From Cocos nucifera (Eukaryota > Streptophyta > Magnoliopsida > Arecales > Arecaceae), in NCBI GenBank assembly GCA_006176705.1, contig QRFJ01000483.1:586795-650794 (forward strand): a stretch of 64,000 nt of DNA, read 5' to 3'. A program made the position numbers and the translations under genes. The notes under the pieces were generated by a model. That model did not search any database. It was not told where the DNA came from and worked only from the letters and a program-made list of their open reading frames with translations. Positions 11,720 to 22,755 of this stretch are shown here, piece by piece. Numbering within the stretch: position 1 is the first letter of the stretch; the number at the start of each line of letters is the position of its first letter.

Positions 11720-12160
11720 AGCTTCTGGGTTCTGCACGTGGATGGCTCATCCAACTCCGCCGGAGCTGGTGCGGGGCTGGTCTTGGTCAGCCCCGAGGGG
11801 ATCATCGCCGAGTACGCACTGCGCTTCGAGTTTCCCGCGACCAACAATGAAGCCGAATATGAAGCGCTGATCGTCGGATTGCGGATAGCAAGGGAACTGA
11901 AAGTAGATCGGCTTCAGGTCTATAGCGATTCTCCAGCTGGTGGTCGGTCAGGTTGGCGGCGGCTACGAGGCACGGGAGGAAAGCATGGCGAGGTACCTCG
12001 GAAAAGTGAGAAATTTAATTCCGGCCTTCGACAGCTTCGGCATTCGGCACGTCCCGAGGACGAAAAATGCAAGAGCCGACCTTCTCTCCAAGTTGGCCAC
12101 TTTCGCCCCGGCCGAACTGCCCAAAGAAGTATTTTTGGAAACTCTGAAGTGCCCGACCAT
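11720..12160 (+). pseudogene. second (archaeal-like) RNase H of the Tat group
   Basis: A second RNase H fold begins with FWVLHVDGSSNSAGAGAGLV (~11725). It continues with NNEAEYEALIVGLRIAREL (~11843) and LQVYSDS (~11911), then shifts frame into AREESMARYLGKVRNLI and RTKNARADLLSKLATFAPAE (~12058-12115). The D-G-S-S, E-A-E-Y and D-S elements, with N-x-x-A-D at the end, are the expected catalytic positions. A duplicated RNase H before integrase is a hallmark of Tat elements and is the main basis of the lineage call. Confidence 0.85.
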
Positions 12161-13438
12161 GGAAGAATCTCAGGCCATCCTACGGACGGACTTCGAGCCC
12201 AGCTGGATCGATCCGTTGGTCGCCTACCTTAAAGAAGGGGTCCTTCCTCATGATCGAAAAGAAGCTCGAAAACTCAGGAATCAGGCCTCCTGCTACGTCT
12301 TATACGAGGATAGGTTATATAAAAGATCGTACTTCCTCCCGTTGCTGAGATGTCTTCGACCTTCAGAGGCCGACTTCGCACTACGGGACGTGCACGAAGG
12401 ACTCTGCGGAAGTCACGCAGGGGCCAGGTCCCTGTCGCAGAAAACTACTTCGGCAGGGGTACTACTGGCCGACCCTGTTTCACGACTCCGTGGAATATGT
12501 GAAGAGGTGCGATCGCTGCCAGAAGAATGCCAGCGTGCAAAGGCGGCCAGCATCCGAACTTACTCCGCTCAGTGCGCCATGGCCCTTCGCGCAATGGGGA
12601 ATGGACATACTCGGCCCCTTCCCAACAGCGTCCGGACAGCGGAAGTTTCTCCTGGTCGCGATCGACTACTTCACCAAGTGGGTCGAGGCGGAACCACTAG
12701 CGAAGATCACCGAGGCCAAGGTGCAGGACTTCGTATGAAAGTCGCTAATCTGCCGGTTCGGCCTGCCCCGAACCCTCATAACCGACAACGGGCGGCAGTT
12801 CTCCGGAGCACGGTTTGCCGAGTTCTGCGAAGGGCTAAACGTCTCCCACCACTTCACAATCGGTGGCTCACCCGCAGGCCAATGGGGAAGCTGAAGTGAC
12901 CAACCGGACCCTGCTGCAAGGTATCAAAGCAAGGCTCGATGGGGCGAAGGGTGCCTGGGTGGACGAACTCTACCACGTCCTCTGGGCGTACCGAACTACA
13001 CAGAGGGTACCGACCGGTGAGACGCCCTTCGCCTTGGCCTTTGGTACCGAGGCGGTTATCCCGATCGAGCTCAAACTCCCGTCCGCACGAGTCGTGGGCT
13101 TCAACGAGCGGCACAACCCCCAGGACCTTAGAGTCAACCTCGACCTTCTGGAAGAAAAGAGGGAGGGAGCCCACATTCGGATGGCCGCCTACCGGCAGAA
13201 GGTGGCTCAATATTACAACTCCAGGGTCAAAAGCAAGGCATTTAGAGTGGGAGACTTAGTGCTTCGGCGAGCAGCCGTCTCTCAGTCTCAGAGCCAAGGG
13301 AAACTCATCCCAAATTGGGAAGGTCCGTATGAAGTGATAGAGATCATCCGACCCGGAACCTATCGCCTGAAGGAGCTCGGAGGAACAGTGCTTCCCCGAC
13401 CTTGGAACTCAGAAAATCTGAGAATGTATCACCAGTAG
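12161..13438 (+). pseudogene. gypsy integrase of G (broken)
   Basis: The zinc-binding region shows HEGLCGSHAG (~12392), then CDRCQKNAS (~12511) in another frame. The catalytic core has WGMDILGPFPTASGQRKFLL (~12595), TDNGRQF (~12782) and the Glu region GEAEVTNRTLL (~12884). Other landmarks are WAYRTTQRVPTGETPF (~12987) and the C-terminal GKLIPNWEGPYEVIEIIRPG (~13300). A TGA at 12736-12738 sits where the family has Trp. The reading ends at TAG 13436-13438. It would insert the element cDNA. I see no chromodomain. Confidence 0.88.
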
Positions 13439-14271
13439 GCTTCCCTTAATAAAACTCCTTCGCTCGACGTTATTATTTCAGTATCGCATGACGACAGGGA
13501 AGAAACAAGCCCGCCATGAGGGCGCGAGGAATCGGCCTTAAGGAAGAGCCCATTCGCCCCTAAGAGAGAAACGGAGAGCAGAAGTTCTTCCGTCGGAGCA
13601 AAATAAAGTTCGGCACAAGCAAGGGCGGAGCAAAGTTGTCCCGCAGAATGAGCAAAGTTCCCCCACGGAATGAGGAAAGTTGCCCCGTAGAATGAAGTTC
13701 GGCATAAGGGAGGCCGAACTCCGTGGCAGATCACCCAAATGAAGTTCGGCCACGCTCGAGACCGCCCCAGGGTGATTGAGGCCAAACTCCCCCTCGAGCA
13801 CGCCGCTACAACGAATTCATGGGAGGTACGTCGAAGTTCGGGCAAGCAAAGTCGACCTCCACCTGGAGCTCGTCGTCAAGAAAGTTCGGGTAGCGAAGGA
13901 AGAAGTTCCCCATAGAAGGTTTTGCGGGGAGGCAGAATGAAGTTCGGCCGTGTCCAAGGACGCGGCGCGAAGTTCGGCCACATTTACGACCTCCCCAGCA
14001 CAAGGCCCGAACTTTTCGAGCTCGCTACCGAGGAATTCCCGCAGAAGGTTTCGCAAGTTCGACCGCGTCCATGACCACCCCATCTCAAGAGAGGCCGAAC
14101 TTCACCTCGAACTCGCCACCAAGGAAGCCCCGACAGAAGGGCGCGAAGAAATCCTCCTCCCGAAGGATTCCGCAGCCACGACCCGCTCCTCTAACTCGAA
14201 TTTTCGGCGAAGTTAAGAGCCAGCCGCCAAGACCTGAAGGACTACGGCCTCCCCAAACGTGCGCGATCGAA
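13439..14271 (+). other. 3' non-coding region of Tat element G, rich in GAAGTTCGG motifs
   Basis: No conserved protein is visible. The motif (A/G)AAGTTCGG(C/G) recurs about every 40-100 bases, for example near 13606, 13697, 13740, 13832, 13880, 13940 and 13970. It is the reverse complement of the CCGAACTTC motif scattered in the LTRs. Long 3' non-coding regions are common in Tat elements. Confidence 0.7.
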
Positions 14272-14844
14272 GCAAAGTCGAAGGCCCCATTCACAAAGGA
14301 CGGGATGGGGGAGAAGCACGGACGACGGTCCGAATGTGCCCCCACAGTCGGTTAGGAACAGGAGGAGAACCTCGTCCTAGCGTGAGCAAAGTCGAAGGCC
14401 CCGTTCACAAAGGACGGGATGGGGGGAGAAGCACGGACGACGGTCCGAATGTGCCCCCACAGTCGGTTAGGAACAGGAGGAGAACCTCGTCCTAGCGTGA
14501 GCAAAGTCGAAGGCCCCATTCACAAAGGACGGGATGGGGGGAGAGGCGAGGACGACGGTCCCCATGTGCCCCCACAGCCCGTTAGGAACAGGAGGAGAAC
14601 CTCGTCCTAACGCGAGCAAGGTCGAAGGCCTCGTTCACCTAAAACGAGATGGGGGGAGAGGCGAGGACGACGGTCCCCATGTGCCCCCACAGCCCGTTGG
14701 GAACAGGAGGAGAACCTCGTCCTAACGCGAGCAAGGTCGAAGGCCTCGTTCACCTAAAACGAGATGGGGGAGAGGCGAGGACGACGGTCCCCATGTGCCC
14801 CCACAGCCCATTAGGAACAGAAGGGGAACCCCATCCTGACGTGA
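14272..14844 (+). repeat. 115-bp tandem repeat array, 5 copies
   Basis: Copies start with GCAA(A/G)GTCGAAGGCC at 14272, 14386, 14501, 14616 and 14731, and a decayed start lies at 14845. The unit includes ACGACGGTCC and GGAGGAGAACCTCGTCCTA. Copies 1-3 and copies 4-5 form two sub-types (CACAAAGGACGGGAT versus CACCTAAAACGAGAT). Unit length is constant to one base. Tandem arrays in the region before the 3' LTR are known in Tat elements. Confidence 0.93.
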
Positions 14845-15257
14845 GCAAGATCCGAGACCGAGCCTCAAAGTCTACGGCAAGTTCCACTGCAGGAGATGAG
14901 ATCGCCCCCAAGCGACCACGACAACCTCGACCGTGGAATAGGAGGTCCCCCCGAGTCAACTTCAGCTGATGGAGACAATGTCACCCCCGAGGAGCTCAAC
15001 TCCGACCTCGACCGCAGGGGGCGAGATTTACTTCGGCTTCAACATCAGCTTCATCGACTTTAGCTGGGAACGAGTTCCATTCCAACTCCAAACATCAATT
15101 GGAGAGGAGGCCTCCCCCAAGCCTCAGCTTCAACTTCAGCGTCAACCTTGGCTGGAGAAGAGACCTCCCCCGAGCTTCAGCCGCGACAAACGCGGGGCCT
15201 GGAAGAAGACTTCGGCAGTCGCCCATTTTGGTACTCCCTTCCTTCAATTTTTGAACT

Positions 15258-15275
15258 CGGGAGTGGGGGGGCTAC
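15258..15275 (+). other. polypurine tract of element G
   Basis: CGGGAGTGGGGGGGCTAC directly precedes the 3' LTR and would prime plus-strand synthesis. Confidence 0.8.
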
Positions 15276-16407
15276 TGTTGGGGATAAATCCCGCTCCTGC
15301 CGAAGCCCGGCCCGACGCTCAGCATAATGTAACCAGTAGCCGCAGAAGAGCTTCAGCGCACTGGTCTAGCCGAACTCCTTCAGAGCGGCCGAACTCCTTC
15401 GGACTCCCCACGGCCGAACTCCTTCGGACCGACTCCAAGCGGCCGAGCTTCAATGAAGTCCTCTCAGCGGCCGAACTCCTCAGCGGATGGGCTTTAGCGG
15501 AATCCCCAAGCGGTCGTCACTCAGGAGCCCGAACTCCTCAGCAGTCGTCCTCGGTCGAACTCCTCGGTCGCCCCTCAGTCAAACTCCTCAGCGGTCGCCC
15601 TCATCGAACTTCGGACCGATCGAGCTCCTACCGAACTCTCAAGCATCCAAGCCTCAGCCGAAGTCCAACAGCCGGCCGAACTCTCAAACGGCCGAGCTTC
15701 GGATTCTCAGCGGCCGAACTCTTCAGCGGACGAGCCTTAGCTGCATACCTCCAGCCAGACGCCTATGGGAGCCGAACTCCCTCCTATCTTCCTCTTCAGG
15801 AGCCCGAACTCCTCCGAAATGGGCACACGACGAAGGCCTTCAACCCTTCATTCGGCAAGCTCTGCAGCCATCACCATCAGTCAAAGCTCTGCAGCCATCA
15901 CCATCAGTCCGCGCTCCGCCATAGCATCCGAGCGCACCATGTCCGCCGCACTGTCAGGCGACGATGGCTGTCGCCATCAGTCCACCGCAAGCTCTACAGC
16001 CATCACCATCAGTCCACCGTACTGTCAGGCGGCGATGGCTGTCGCCATCAATCTGCCGCACATGGCATCACCCCATGAGACTGACTCCATCGAACCTCGA
16101 GCGGCACACCAGCACGCGGCTGCAGTTGTCACCATCAAGCTCCACTATTTAAAGGACCCTCCCGACACGCTAAGGCTAAGCTCTCTGAACTCTCGACTCT
16201 CTAAGCTCTCCTCCTCATCTCTAAGCTCCGGAACTCATTCCGAGCACTCCATTACTGTTGGCCGAAAACTGACTTGACCGTCGGAGGGTCCTGCCGGAGC
16301 CACCCCCCACCAGCTCCGGATGGGACTTCATTTTGCAGGTCCCCGATGGCGACCTCAGCGGCCTCGACTCCGGCAACCTCCGGTGAAGACGGATTTCTGC
16401 ACCAACA
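15276..16407 (+). repeat. 3' LTR of Tat-type element G
   Basis: The 1132-bp partner of 6632-7758 has the same ends and is almost collinear. Differences are mostly single substitutions plus small gains and losses in the short-repeat section (about 15860-15960). This indicates a fairly recent, though not new, insertion. Confidence 0.93.
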
Positions 16408-16412
16408 AACAA
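16408..16412. repeat. target-site duplication of G (right, AACAA)
   Basis: Identical to 6627-6631. It confirms that this is a real insertion and not a recombinant of two elements. Confidence 0.9.
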
Positions 16413-16634
16413 CATATCATTCGATTGTGAACAGTTTAAGGACTAATTGATAATTCTCTCTTTATCAAAACTAAATAGTCCTGAGAACTTCATCATAATA
16501 AAAAAGTTCATTAGAAGATGTAGACTTTATGAAGAAAATATTAAAATATTTATTTAATTTAATAATAAATTATTTATAATTATAAAATAGCATAACCATC
16601 AACAGATTGATGATTGACTTTGGAACATAATTTT
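16413..16634. other. unassigned AT-rich flank of element G
   Basis: Very AT-rich, with no gene recognised. It continues the pre-insertion sequence of 6071-6626. Confidence 0.4.
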
Positions 16635-17249
16635 CAACACTTTCTATATTTTTTTGGAGACATAGTCTTTTAGCAGCCATTTATGTACAAAATAAGATTC
16701 TTTCTAAAATCACTCCTACTACATCATATGAGATATGGCATGGTAAGAAACTAAGTCTGAGTCATCTCAAAATTTAGAGTTGTCTAGCTCATGTCAAAAG
16801 ATAGTAGACGAATAAGTTAGAATCTAGATCTCTTAAAGCTTGATCCATCGAATATCCTAAGAAGTCTTTAGGATATTATTTCTATCTTCTAGAGGATCAC
16901 AATGTGATTATGAGTTGACATGCTATCTTTCTTGAGAAGCAGTTTATTCAAGATGGAGGCATGGAAAGATAAATTAGGCTAAAAAAAAAATCTTCAAAGA
17001 GCATTGAGCTAAGGAACCTGAGGAACCTGATCAGTCCAAGCTGATCCACACACTACCTCCTCTATCTCATAAGTTTAGTAGGATTTTCTATCTTCTTGAG
17101 AGATACTTAGGGATTATTTCAGATGATATAGAGAAAATGTTCCCCATAAGAAATAGGGTTCATGAAGATGATCCCAAAACCTATGATGAGGTGATATCAG
17201 ATATCGATTCTGAAAAATGGTAAGAGGCAATGAAGTCAGAAATTGACTC
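16635..17249 (+). pseudogene. copia integrase tail/RT start fragment J, homologous to H
   Basis: Nucleotide similarity to about 200-812 of this window is obvious. Shared landmarks include CATATGAGATATGGCATGGTAAGAAAC (as two shorter blocks), the SYEIWHGKK reading (~16720), and GATATCAGATATCGA near 17197 matching 758. It stops abruptly at GAAATTGACTC (17239-17249), where Sirevirus A begins. Stops and shifts throughout show it is dead. It is a truncated cousin of H, in the same orientation. Confidence 0.75.
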
Positions 17250-18361
17250 TATTGACCCTCTAAGTAATTTTCATAATGACTAAACATTAAAGCACATGAT
17301 TACTGATAAATATTTTCTCAAGTATTCCAAAGATCAGAAAAATGAGAGCTCTTTGATCAAAACAAGCAAGAAATCAAATACAATTCAAATTAGGATCAAA
17401 AGAGCATGGTCTGTGACAAATTTCCATCAAAAATGGTCTTAGAGCAATTTCAAGATGTCTCCAAAATTTTTCGAGATGTCTCCTAGTATTTGGAACGATG
17501 AAACAAGGCTCTGGCATAGTTTCAAGAGGTCTCGAGTTAAGCTCAAGACATCTCCATCTTAGAAAATAGAAACATCATTTTCGCACTTTAAGACCAAAAC
17601 ATCTCGAAGAATTCTCGAGAGGTCTTGAAGTCGCGGCAAGTTGTCTCCATTGGAACCAAGAGGACTCGATCTCAAGGGGTAGATTTTTTTCAGAAAGCTG
17701 ATTTTCGAGCATCTAAGAATGAGACATCCTGTGGTCAAACCAAGAGATCTCAAAGTCAAATGAGACATCTCAAGACAATCCGAGAGATCTCGAAACACAA
17801 TGACAGCCTTCAATGGATAGTTCCAGAACTTGCTTTTTTCATCTCTATTGGCTAGTTCTCGCCTCCAATGGTTAAATTTGGCCTTTTTATGGATTTTAAT
17901 TATATCAAGCATGGTGGAAATGGTCCAAATATAAAAGAGAAGAAGTAATACCTTTTCAACAAGAAAAAAGAGAGAAAGCAAGAATGCCCTATTTTAACGA
18001 GCAAACTTCTTCCATCAAAATTCTCTCAAGCATTAAAACAATCTCAAGAGTAATAAGTCCCAACAATTAAGGAGGCAACCAACAAACTATATCGACAACA
18101 TCTCAGCTCAATTTAAGGAGCATCTTATGTTGTACAATTCCTTTTTTCCTCTTCATGTACTAGGTTTCAGTAGGGGCTGAAACTAAGAGTTTGGGTTTTT
18201 ACATTCCTTTTGTTGGTTTGTATTTCCTTGACTGAGGATTGTGAAGATTGTGGTTAGTGAACCTAAGAAAAAATCAACTGAATTTGGGATAATGAGTTCA
18301 GAAAAACTATCCGACTATAATCTTGAGAAATTATAGTAAAATTTTAAAAAGTATTGCTTGG

Positions 18362-18404
18362 GGAGTGGACGTAGGTACTGAAAGTGTACCAAACCACTAT
18401 AAAA
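18362..18404 (+). promoter_or_regulatory. conserved Sirevirus LTR core-promoter module
   Basis: GGAGTGGACGTAGGTACTG, then about 10 bases, then AAACCACTATAAAAAT. The same order and spacing occur at about 37086-37130 and 40957-41000 (E), and reverse-complemented at about 47697-47745 and 56817-56860 (F). CTATAAA is a good TATA candidate. Confidence 0.55.
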
Positions 18405-18480
18405 ATTTTTGTTTGTATGTGTGTGCTTTTTTTTTAACTTCTCATAGCTCTTATATCTCACTCACTCTGCACTTAGGTAG

Positions 18481-18485
18481 TCAAT
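18481..18485. repeat. target-site duplication of B (left, TCAAT)
   Basis: TCAAT immediately before the LTR is repeated exactly at 25649-25653. Confidence 0.88.
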
Positions 18486-19218
18486 TGATAAGTGGTAAAA
18501 ATATACTAATAAAAATATTAAATTATAAAATAAATTAATCTATTTTATTAAAAATTAATATTTTTATTAATCTTATGTAGGAAAGAAGGCCACCAATATG
18601 AAGATCTTATTTTTTTAGTTCTGATGAAAAAAATTTCAGACAAAACGGACTTCAAACAAGCCTAAAATTGAATTTCAAAAAAAAAAAAAAAAACATCAAT
18701 GCAACGCTGACATCAGGATGACATCAGCATTTTTTGCGGTGCACGATGGACCATCTGGAGGGTATTTCAAAAATTTCACAGCAAGAGATGCACTCCGATT
18801 GGCTGAAGAATGCGGTGGTCCATGCAACATCGGGCTCGCGCATGATCCATGGAGGGCAATTTAGGAATTCTGGCTGATCCAATGGGCGATTTTCACTGAA
18901 GCTTAATCGAACGACCAAAAAAAAGGTGCTGATGGACGGCATCCGCAACTCCCGATCGAGATCCAATGGCTGAGATTCATCCCGACATTAAACTATAGAT
19001 CAGAAGCCTACTTTCAATGCGATCGGATGGCCCAGATTTGGTCTAACGGTTGATCCAATGGCTGATATTAAATCTGATTTGATCTGGGTTATTTTAAGAG
19101 ATTTTTGAGTGGTTTTTGGACCGTCTGATCAACATCTAACGGCCAGAATTATCCAGATCTTAATTTGAGTTGTTTTAAGAGTCTTAAACCTAGTTTTTGA
19201 TGGATTTTGGGGGAAATC

Positions 19219-19244
19219 AAACTCTTTATATATAAAAAGAGTTT
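19219..19244 (+). promoter_or_regulatory. putative LTR promoter of B: TATA box within a palindrome
   Basis: AAACTCTTT and AAAGAGTTT form 9-base arms around TATATATAA (19227-19235). The arrangement is retained in the 3' LTR at 24590-24615. The TATA position before a GA-rich leader makes it a reasonable LTR promoter. Confidence 0.5.
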
Positions 19245-19261
19245 GTTGTCCTAAAAAAAAT

Positions 19262-19376
19262 CAGAGAGAGAGAGACGGAAAGAGAGACGGGAAGAAAGAG
19301 AGAAATAGAGAGAGAGAGAGGGAGAAAAAGAGAGAGAGAGAGAGAGAAAGAGAGAGGAGAGAGGTAGAAAGAGAAG
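19262..19376 (+). repeat. (GA)n-rich microsatellite in 5' LTR of B
   Basis: Imperfect GAGA runs with GAAA and GACG interruptions. The 3' LTR copy (about 24633-24733) is shorter, the main length difference between the LTRs. Confidence 0.85.
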
Positions 19377-20296
19377 AGTAATTTGTGAGAAATAAAAAAA
19401 AGATTTTTGATTTTTTTTCGATAATCAAGATATCGATCAAGGAGCATCTTCTTCTTCACCAAGTTCTCCACATCAAGAGCAGCAGACAATCAATTTCAGC
19501 AATCAAACAGTCTAATTTCTCTATGCTTTTTATTTTATTTGCTATTTTTGAACTTGTTATCATGAACTAAATTTTCTTTTACTAAGGCTAAGGTGTAGCC
19601 ACTCTTTTGATGCAATATTCAGTATGATTTATTTTTAAATTTTATTCATGAGGAGTATATAAATCTGATCTTAATGCTTTTAGATTACTGGCCATCTTCT
19701 AATTGATCTGATGAACATAGATGTTACGGACCAAGTACATCTATGTTAATGCTTCTTGATTATATACCTTGTATTATGAATCAAATTAGAATTCATATGC
19801 ATGCGAAAATTTTAGTGCGCTTTGGACGCAGCATATTTTAATTAGAGGATTTCACAAAACCTAATGCATTAATATTTATTTAAATTACACCTGGACCAAA
19901 GGATAATTAATAAATATTAATAGTTTTGCTATGCCTGGACCAAAGGGTAGTGAATAAATTAGGAGACTCCACCGTCACATGAAATAAAATTAATCTAAAA
20001 ATCTGAATATTGTATTGACTGAGTTGATGAACCGATTGCCTTAATAATCCATTGCTCTTGAGTTTAAAACCCTAATAATTTACACTCTCTCTATTTAATT
20101 AAAAATTTTTAATTATTTTTTTATTTTCTTTATTTTCTTTCTTATTCTCATAAATCGATCTTCTAAATAAAGCATAGGAAAGAGCTTTTCAATACTTATT
20201 TTCCAATCCTCTAGGGATGATACTCTACTCATTCACTTTATTACTTGATCGACTGGTGCACTTATCATAGCTATAAATTAGCACGCATCAAGTTTT

Positions 20297-20314
20297 TGGC
20301 ACCGTTGCTGGAGA
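20297..20314 (+). other. primer-binding site of B
   Basis: TGGCACCGTTGCTGGAGA lies six bases after the LTR. It resembles the TGGCGCCGTTGCC-type site of Athila elements, usually matched to tRNA-Asp, with several substitutions. Confidence 0.7.
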
Positions 20315-20404
20315 ATGTGTCTAAAACAATATTAAAATTTTGATCCTAGCTTTACTTTAGAAATTTATTTTTAATTTTTATTATTTAAAAAAAAAATTTA
20401 GTGC

Positions 20405-22755
20405 ATGACACGTACTGGACATAGTAACTTACTACCTCTAGATCCAGAAATTGAAAGGACTATTAGAAGACTACAACAAGAGAGAAACATGGCAACTGAA
20501 GATCCTAACGACATCAATCTAGGATTGGATATGGCGACTGAAGGACAGCATGAAGCTATTCGACCAGTACATCGTCCATTAAATGATTACATCACACCAT
20601 CTGTAGCCGATGCAGCTTCGAGCATCAGGAGACCGCCTGTACGAGCAAACAACTTCGAAATAAAATCGGCGATGATCTAGATGATTCAATCAACTATCCA
20701 ATTCAGTGGACACGTGCATGATGATCCGAATGCCCATATTTCTAATTTTCTTGAACTTTGTGATACTTTTAAAATTAATGGGGTGTCGGATGATGCTATT
20801 AGATTAAGGTTATTTCCTTTCTCTTTATGGGACAAAGCTAAGAGTTGGCTTCATTCTCTTCCTGCAGGTTCTATCACAACTTGGGATGTCCTAGCCCAAA
20901 AATTCTTAGCTAAGTACTTTCCACCTTCCAAGACTGCCAAGATGCGCAACGATATCACTTCCTTTTATGCAGATGGACATGGAGACATTATATGAGGCTT
21001 GGGAGCATTTCAAAGGAATTACTGAGGAGATGTCCACATCATCAACTACCCGTATGGCTTTAGGTACAAACTTTCTATAATGGTTTATCTCCTACTAATC
21101 GTTCTATGATTGATGCAGCAGCAGGAGGAACCATTAATCGAAAAATGGAGGAAGAAGCTTTCGATCTGATCGATGAGATGGCATCAAATAGCTATCAATG
21201 GCAGACAGAGCGCATGATGCCAAAAAGACTAGCAACTGTGCAGGGAGTAGATTGCGTGCCAACCTTATTAGCTGAAATTGCAGCCCTTAGAGCCAAAGTC
21301 AACAACTTAAAGGGAACAGCTATGCATGTTCAGAGCATTACTTATGACCTGTGTGGAGGAGGACATGATACGAGCAATTGCCAGACAGATAATTCTTTTG
21401 CTAAAACAACTGATATAGCTAATTATATTGGAAATTTTTTCAGGCCGCAACAAAACAATCCCTACTCCAACACATACAATCAAGGGTGGAGGCAGCACCC
21501 AAATTTCTCATGGAGCAATCAAAATGCAGCACAACAGCCACCCTCGAGATTCCAAGTACCTGAAAAGAAGTCCAACATGGAAGAGCTGATGGTCAAATTT
21601 ATGCAAAACCAAGAAGCAACTATAAAAAATTTGGAAGCCAAACTTAGGCAGGACCAAACAGCAGCAATTCGAAACTTGGAGATGCAAATAGGTCAAATGG
21701 CTAAAATAATCTCCGAGAGACCTCAGGGATCCTTGCCCAGCAACACGGAGACAAATCCAAGGGAGCAAGTCAATGCTATCACCTTAAGAAGTGGTACAAA
21801 GTTAGAGGAGCTACATCAGAAGAAAGAGACTGAAGAGCCAACTACAAATAAGGAACCATCAACTCAAATTCGTCAGTCACCAAAACAACCAGCAGATGGA
21901 TGGTCTCCAGGTATACGATTTGCTGATCCAAATGTGAAGCCCTACGTGCCGCCACTACCATTCCCAGAGAGACAAATACAGCATCCAGATAAGGAATTTT
22001 CTAACTTTTTCAAAATTTTAAAGAATTTACATATTAATATTCCTTTTGTAGATGCTATTACTCAAATGCCCAGGTATGCCAAGTTTCTCAAAGAAATCCT
22101 AACAAATAAGAAAAAGCTGAAGGAGCATGAGAGAATAAATTTGAATGAAGAATGCTCAGCAATACTTCAAAATAAATTACCACAGAAGTTAAAAGATCCA
22201 GGGAGTTTTACTATCCCCTGCATTATTGGTGATTGTAGTTTTGATAAAGTTTTATGTGATTTAGGAGCAAGCATAAATCTCATGCCTTTTTCTATTTTCA
22301 GGAAGCTGGGTCTAGGAGAACCAAAGCCTACCACTATTACTCTTCAATTAGCCGATAGATCCATTAAATATCCAAGAGGTATAGTGGAGAATGTCTTGGT
22401 AAAGGTAAACAAGTTTATTTTCCCTATTGATTTTATTGTTTTTGATATGGAAGAAGATTATGATGTACCCCTTATTTTAGGAGACCCTTTTTAGCTACTG
22501 GAGGAGCTTTAATAGATGTTCAACAAGAAAAATTAATTCTTAGAGTCCAAGATGAACAAGTTACTTTTAATGTTTTCAAAGATACTAAACAAACTGATGA
22601 TAATCAAACTTATTTTCTAATTGATATTATTGACAATCCATTATATGAGAATTCTGTAGAAAATAAGTTTGAGACTATAAAAGCGAGCAATGTCAAATTG
22701 AAAGAGGACGCAATCAAACATGAAAGTATTCCAATTGAAGTGGCACCAGATTGAT
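20405..22755 (+). pseudogene. Athila-type gag-protease polyprotein (few lesions)
   Basis: ATG 20405 opens MTRTGHSNLLPLDPEIE. An in-frame TAG at 20678-20680 interrupts it, then the gag core follows: AHISNFLELCDTFKINGV (~20732), RLRLFPFSLWDKAKSWLHSL (~20810) and LAQKFLAKYFPPSKTAKMRN (~20891). A frame change near 20985 leads into the longest frame (21106-22494), with a Gln/Asn-rich stretch (residues 120-200) and a protease: VLCDLGASINLMPFSIFRKL (~22249; D-L-G-A-S) and YDVPLILGDPF (~22461). One missing T at 22494 hides continued similarity to about 22755. It would encode particle and maturation functions only. Confidence 0.85.

Larger units (their letters stand above)
6632..16407 (+). mobile_element. 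complete Ty3/gypsy retrotransposon G, Tat-type
   Basis: Two direct LTRs (6632-7758 and 15276-16407) begin TGTTGGGGATAAATCCC and end TTTCTGCACCAACA. They are flanked by an identical 5-bp duplication, AACAA, at 6627-6631 and 16408-16412. Between them lie a primer-binding site, gag, protease, RT, RNase H, a second RNase H, integrase, a long 3' non-coding region with tandem repeats, and a polypurine tract. The second RNase H ahead of integrase is diagnostic of the Tat group. The element is much more GC-rich than its surroundings. Genes are broken, so it is not autonomous now. Confidence 0.93.
17250..18485 (+). repeat. 5' LTR of Sirevirus A, part 1
   Basis: It starts TATTGACCCTC directly after fragment J, comparable with TGTTGACCC of Sirevirus E. 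The section 17590-17800 has repeated GAGATCTC/CTCGAGA-type palindromes. The 3' part (about 18362-18404) has the GGAGTGGACGTAGG ... CCACTATAAA module shared with Sireviruses E and F. Element B interrupts it after 18485, and it resumes at 25654. Confidence 0.75.
18486..20290 (+). repeat. 5' LTR of Athila-like element B
   Basis: The 1805-bp repeat matches 23862-25648 closely. It has a TATA box inside a short palindrome (19219-19244), followed by a GA-rich microsatellite (about 19262-19376) in the presumed transcribed leader. Confidence 0.92.

Noticed and set aside
14272..14844. Regular 115-bp repeats as a CRISPR-like array
   Set aside because: Units are tandem with no unique spacers, lie inside a plant retrotransposon and are far longer than CRISPR repeats.
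17559..17981. Minus-strand frame of 140 codons
   Set aside because: Lies within the LTR of Sirevirus A and has no recognisable domain.
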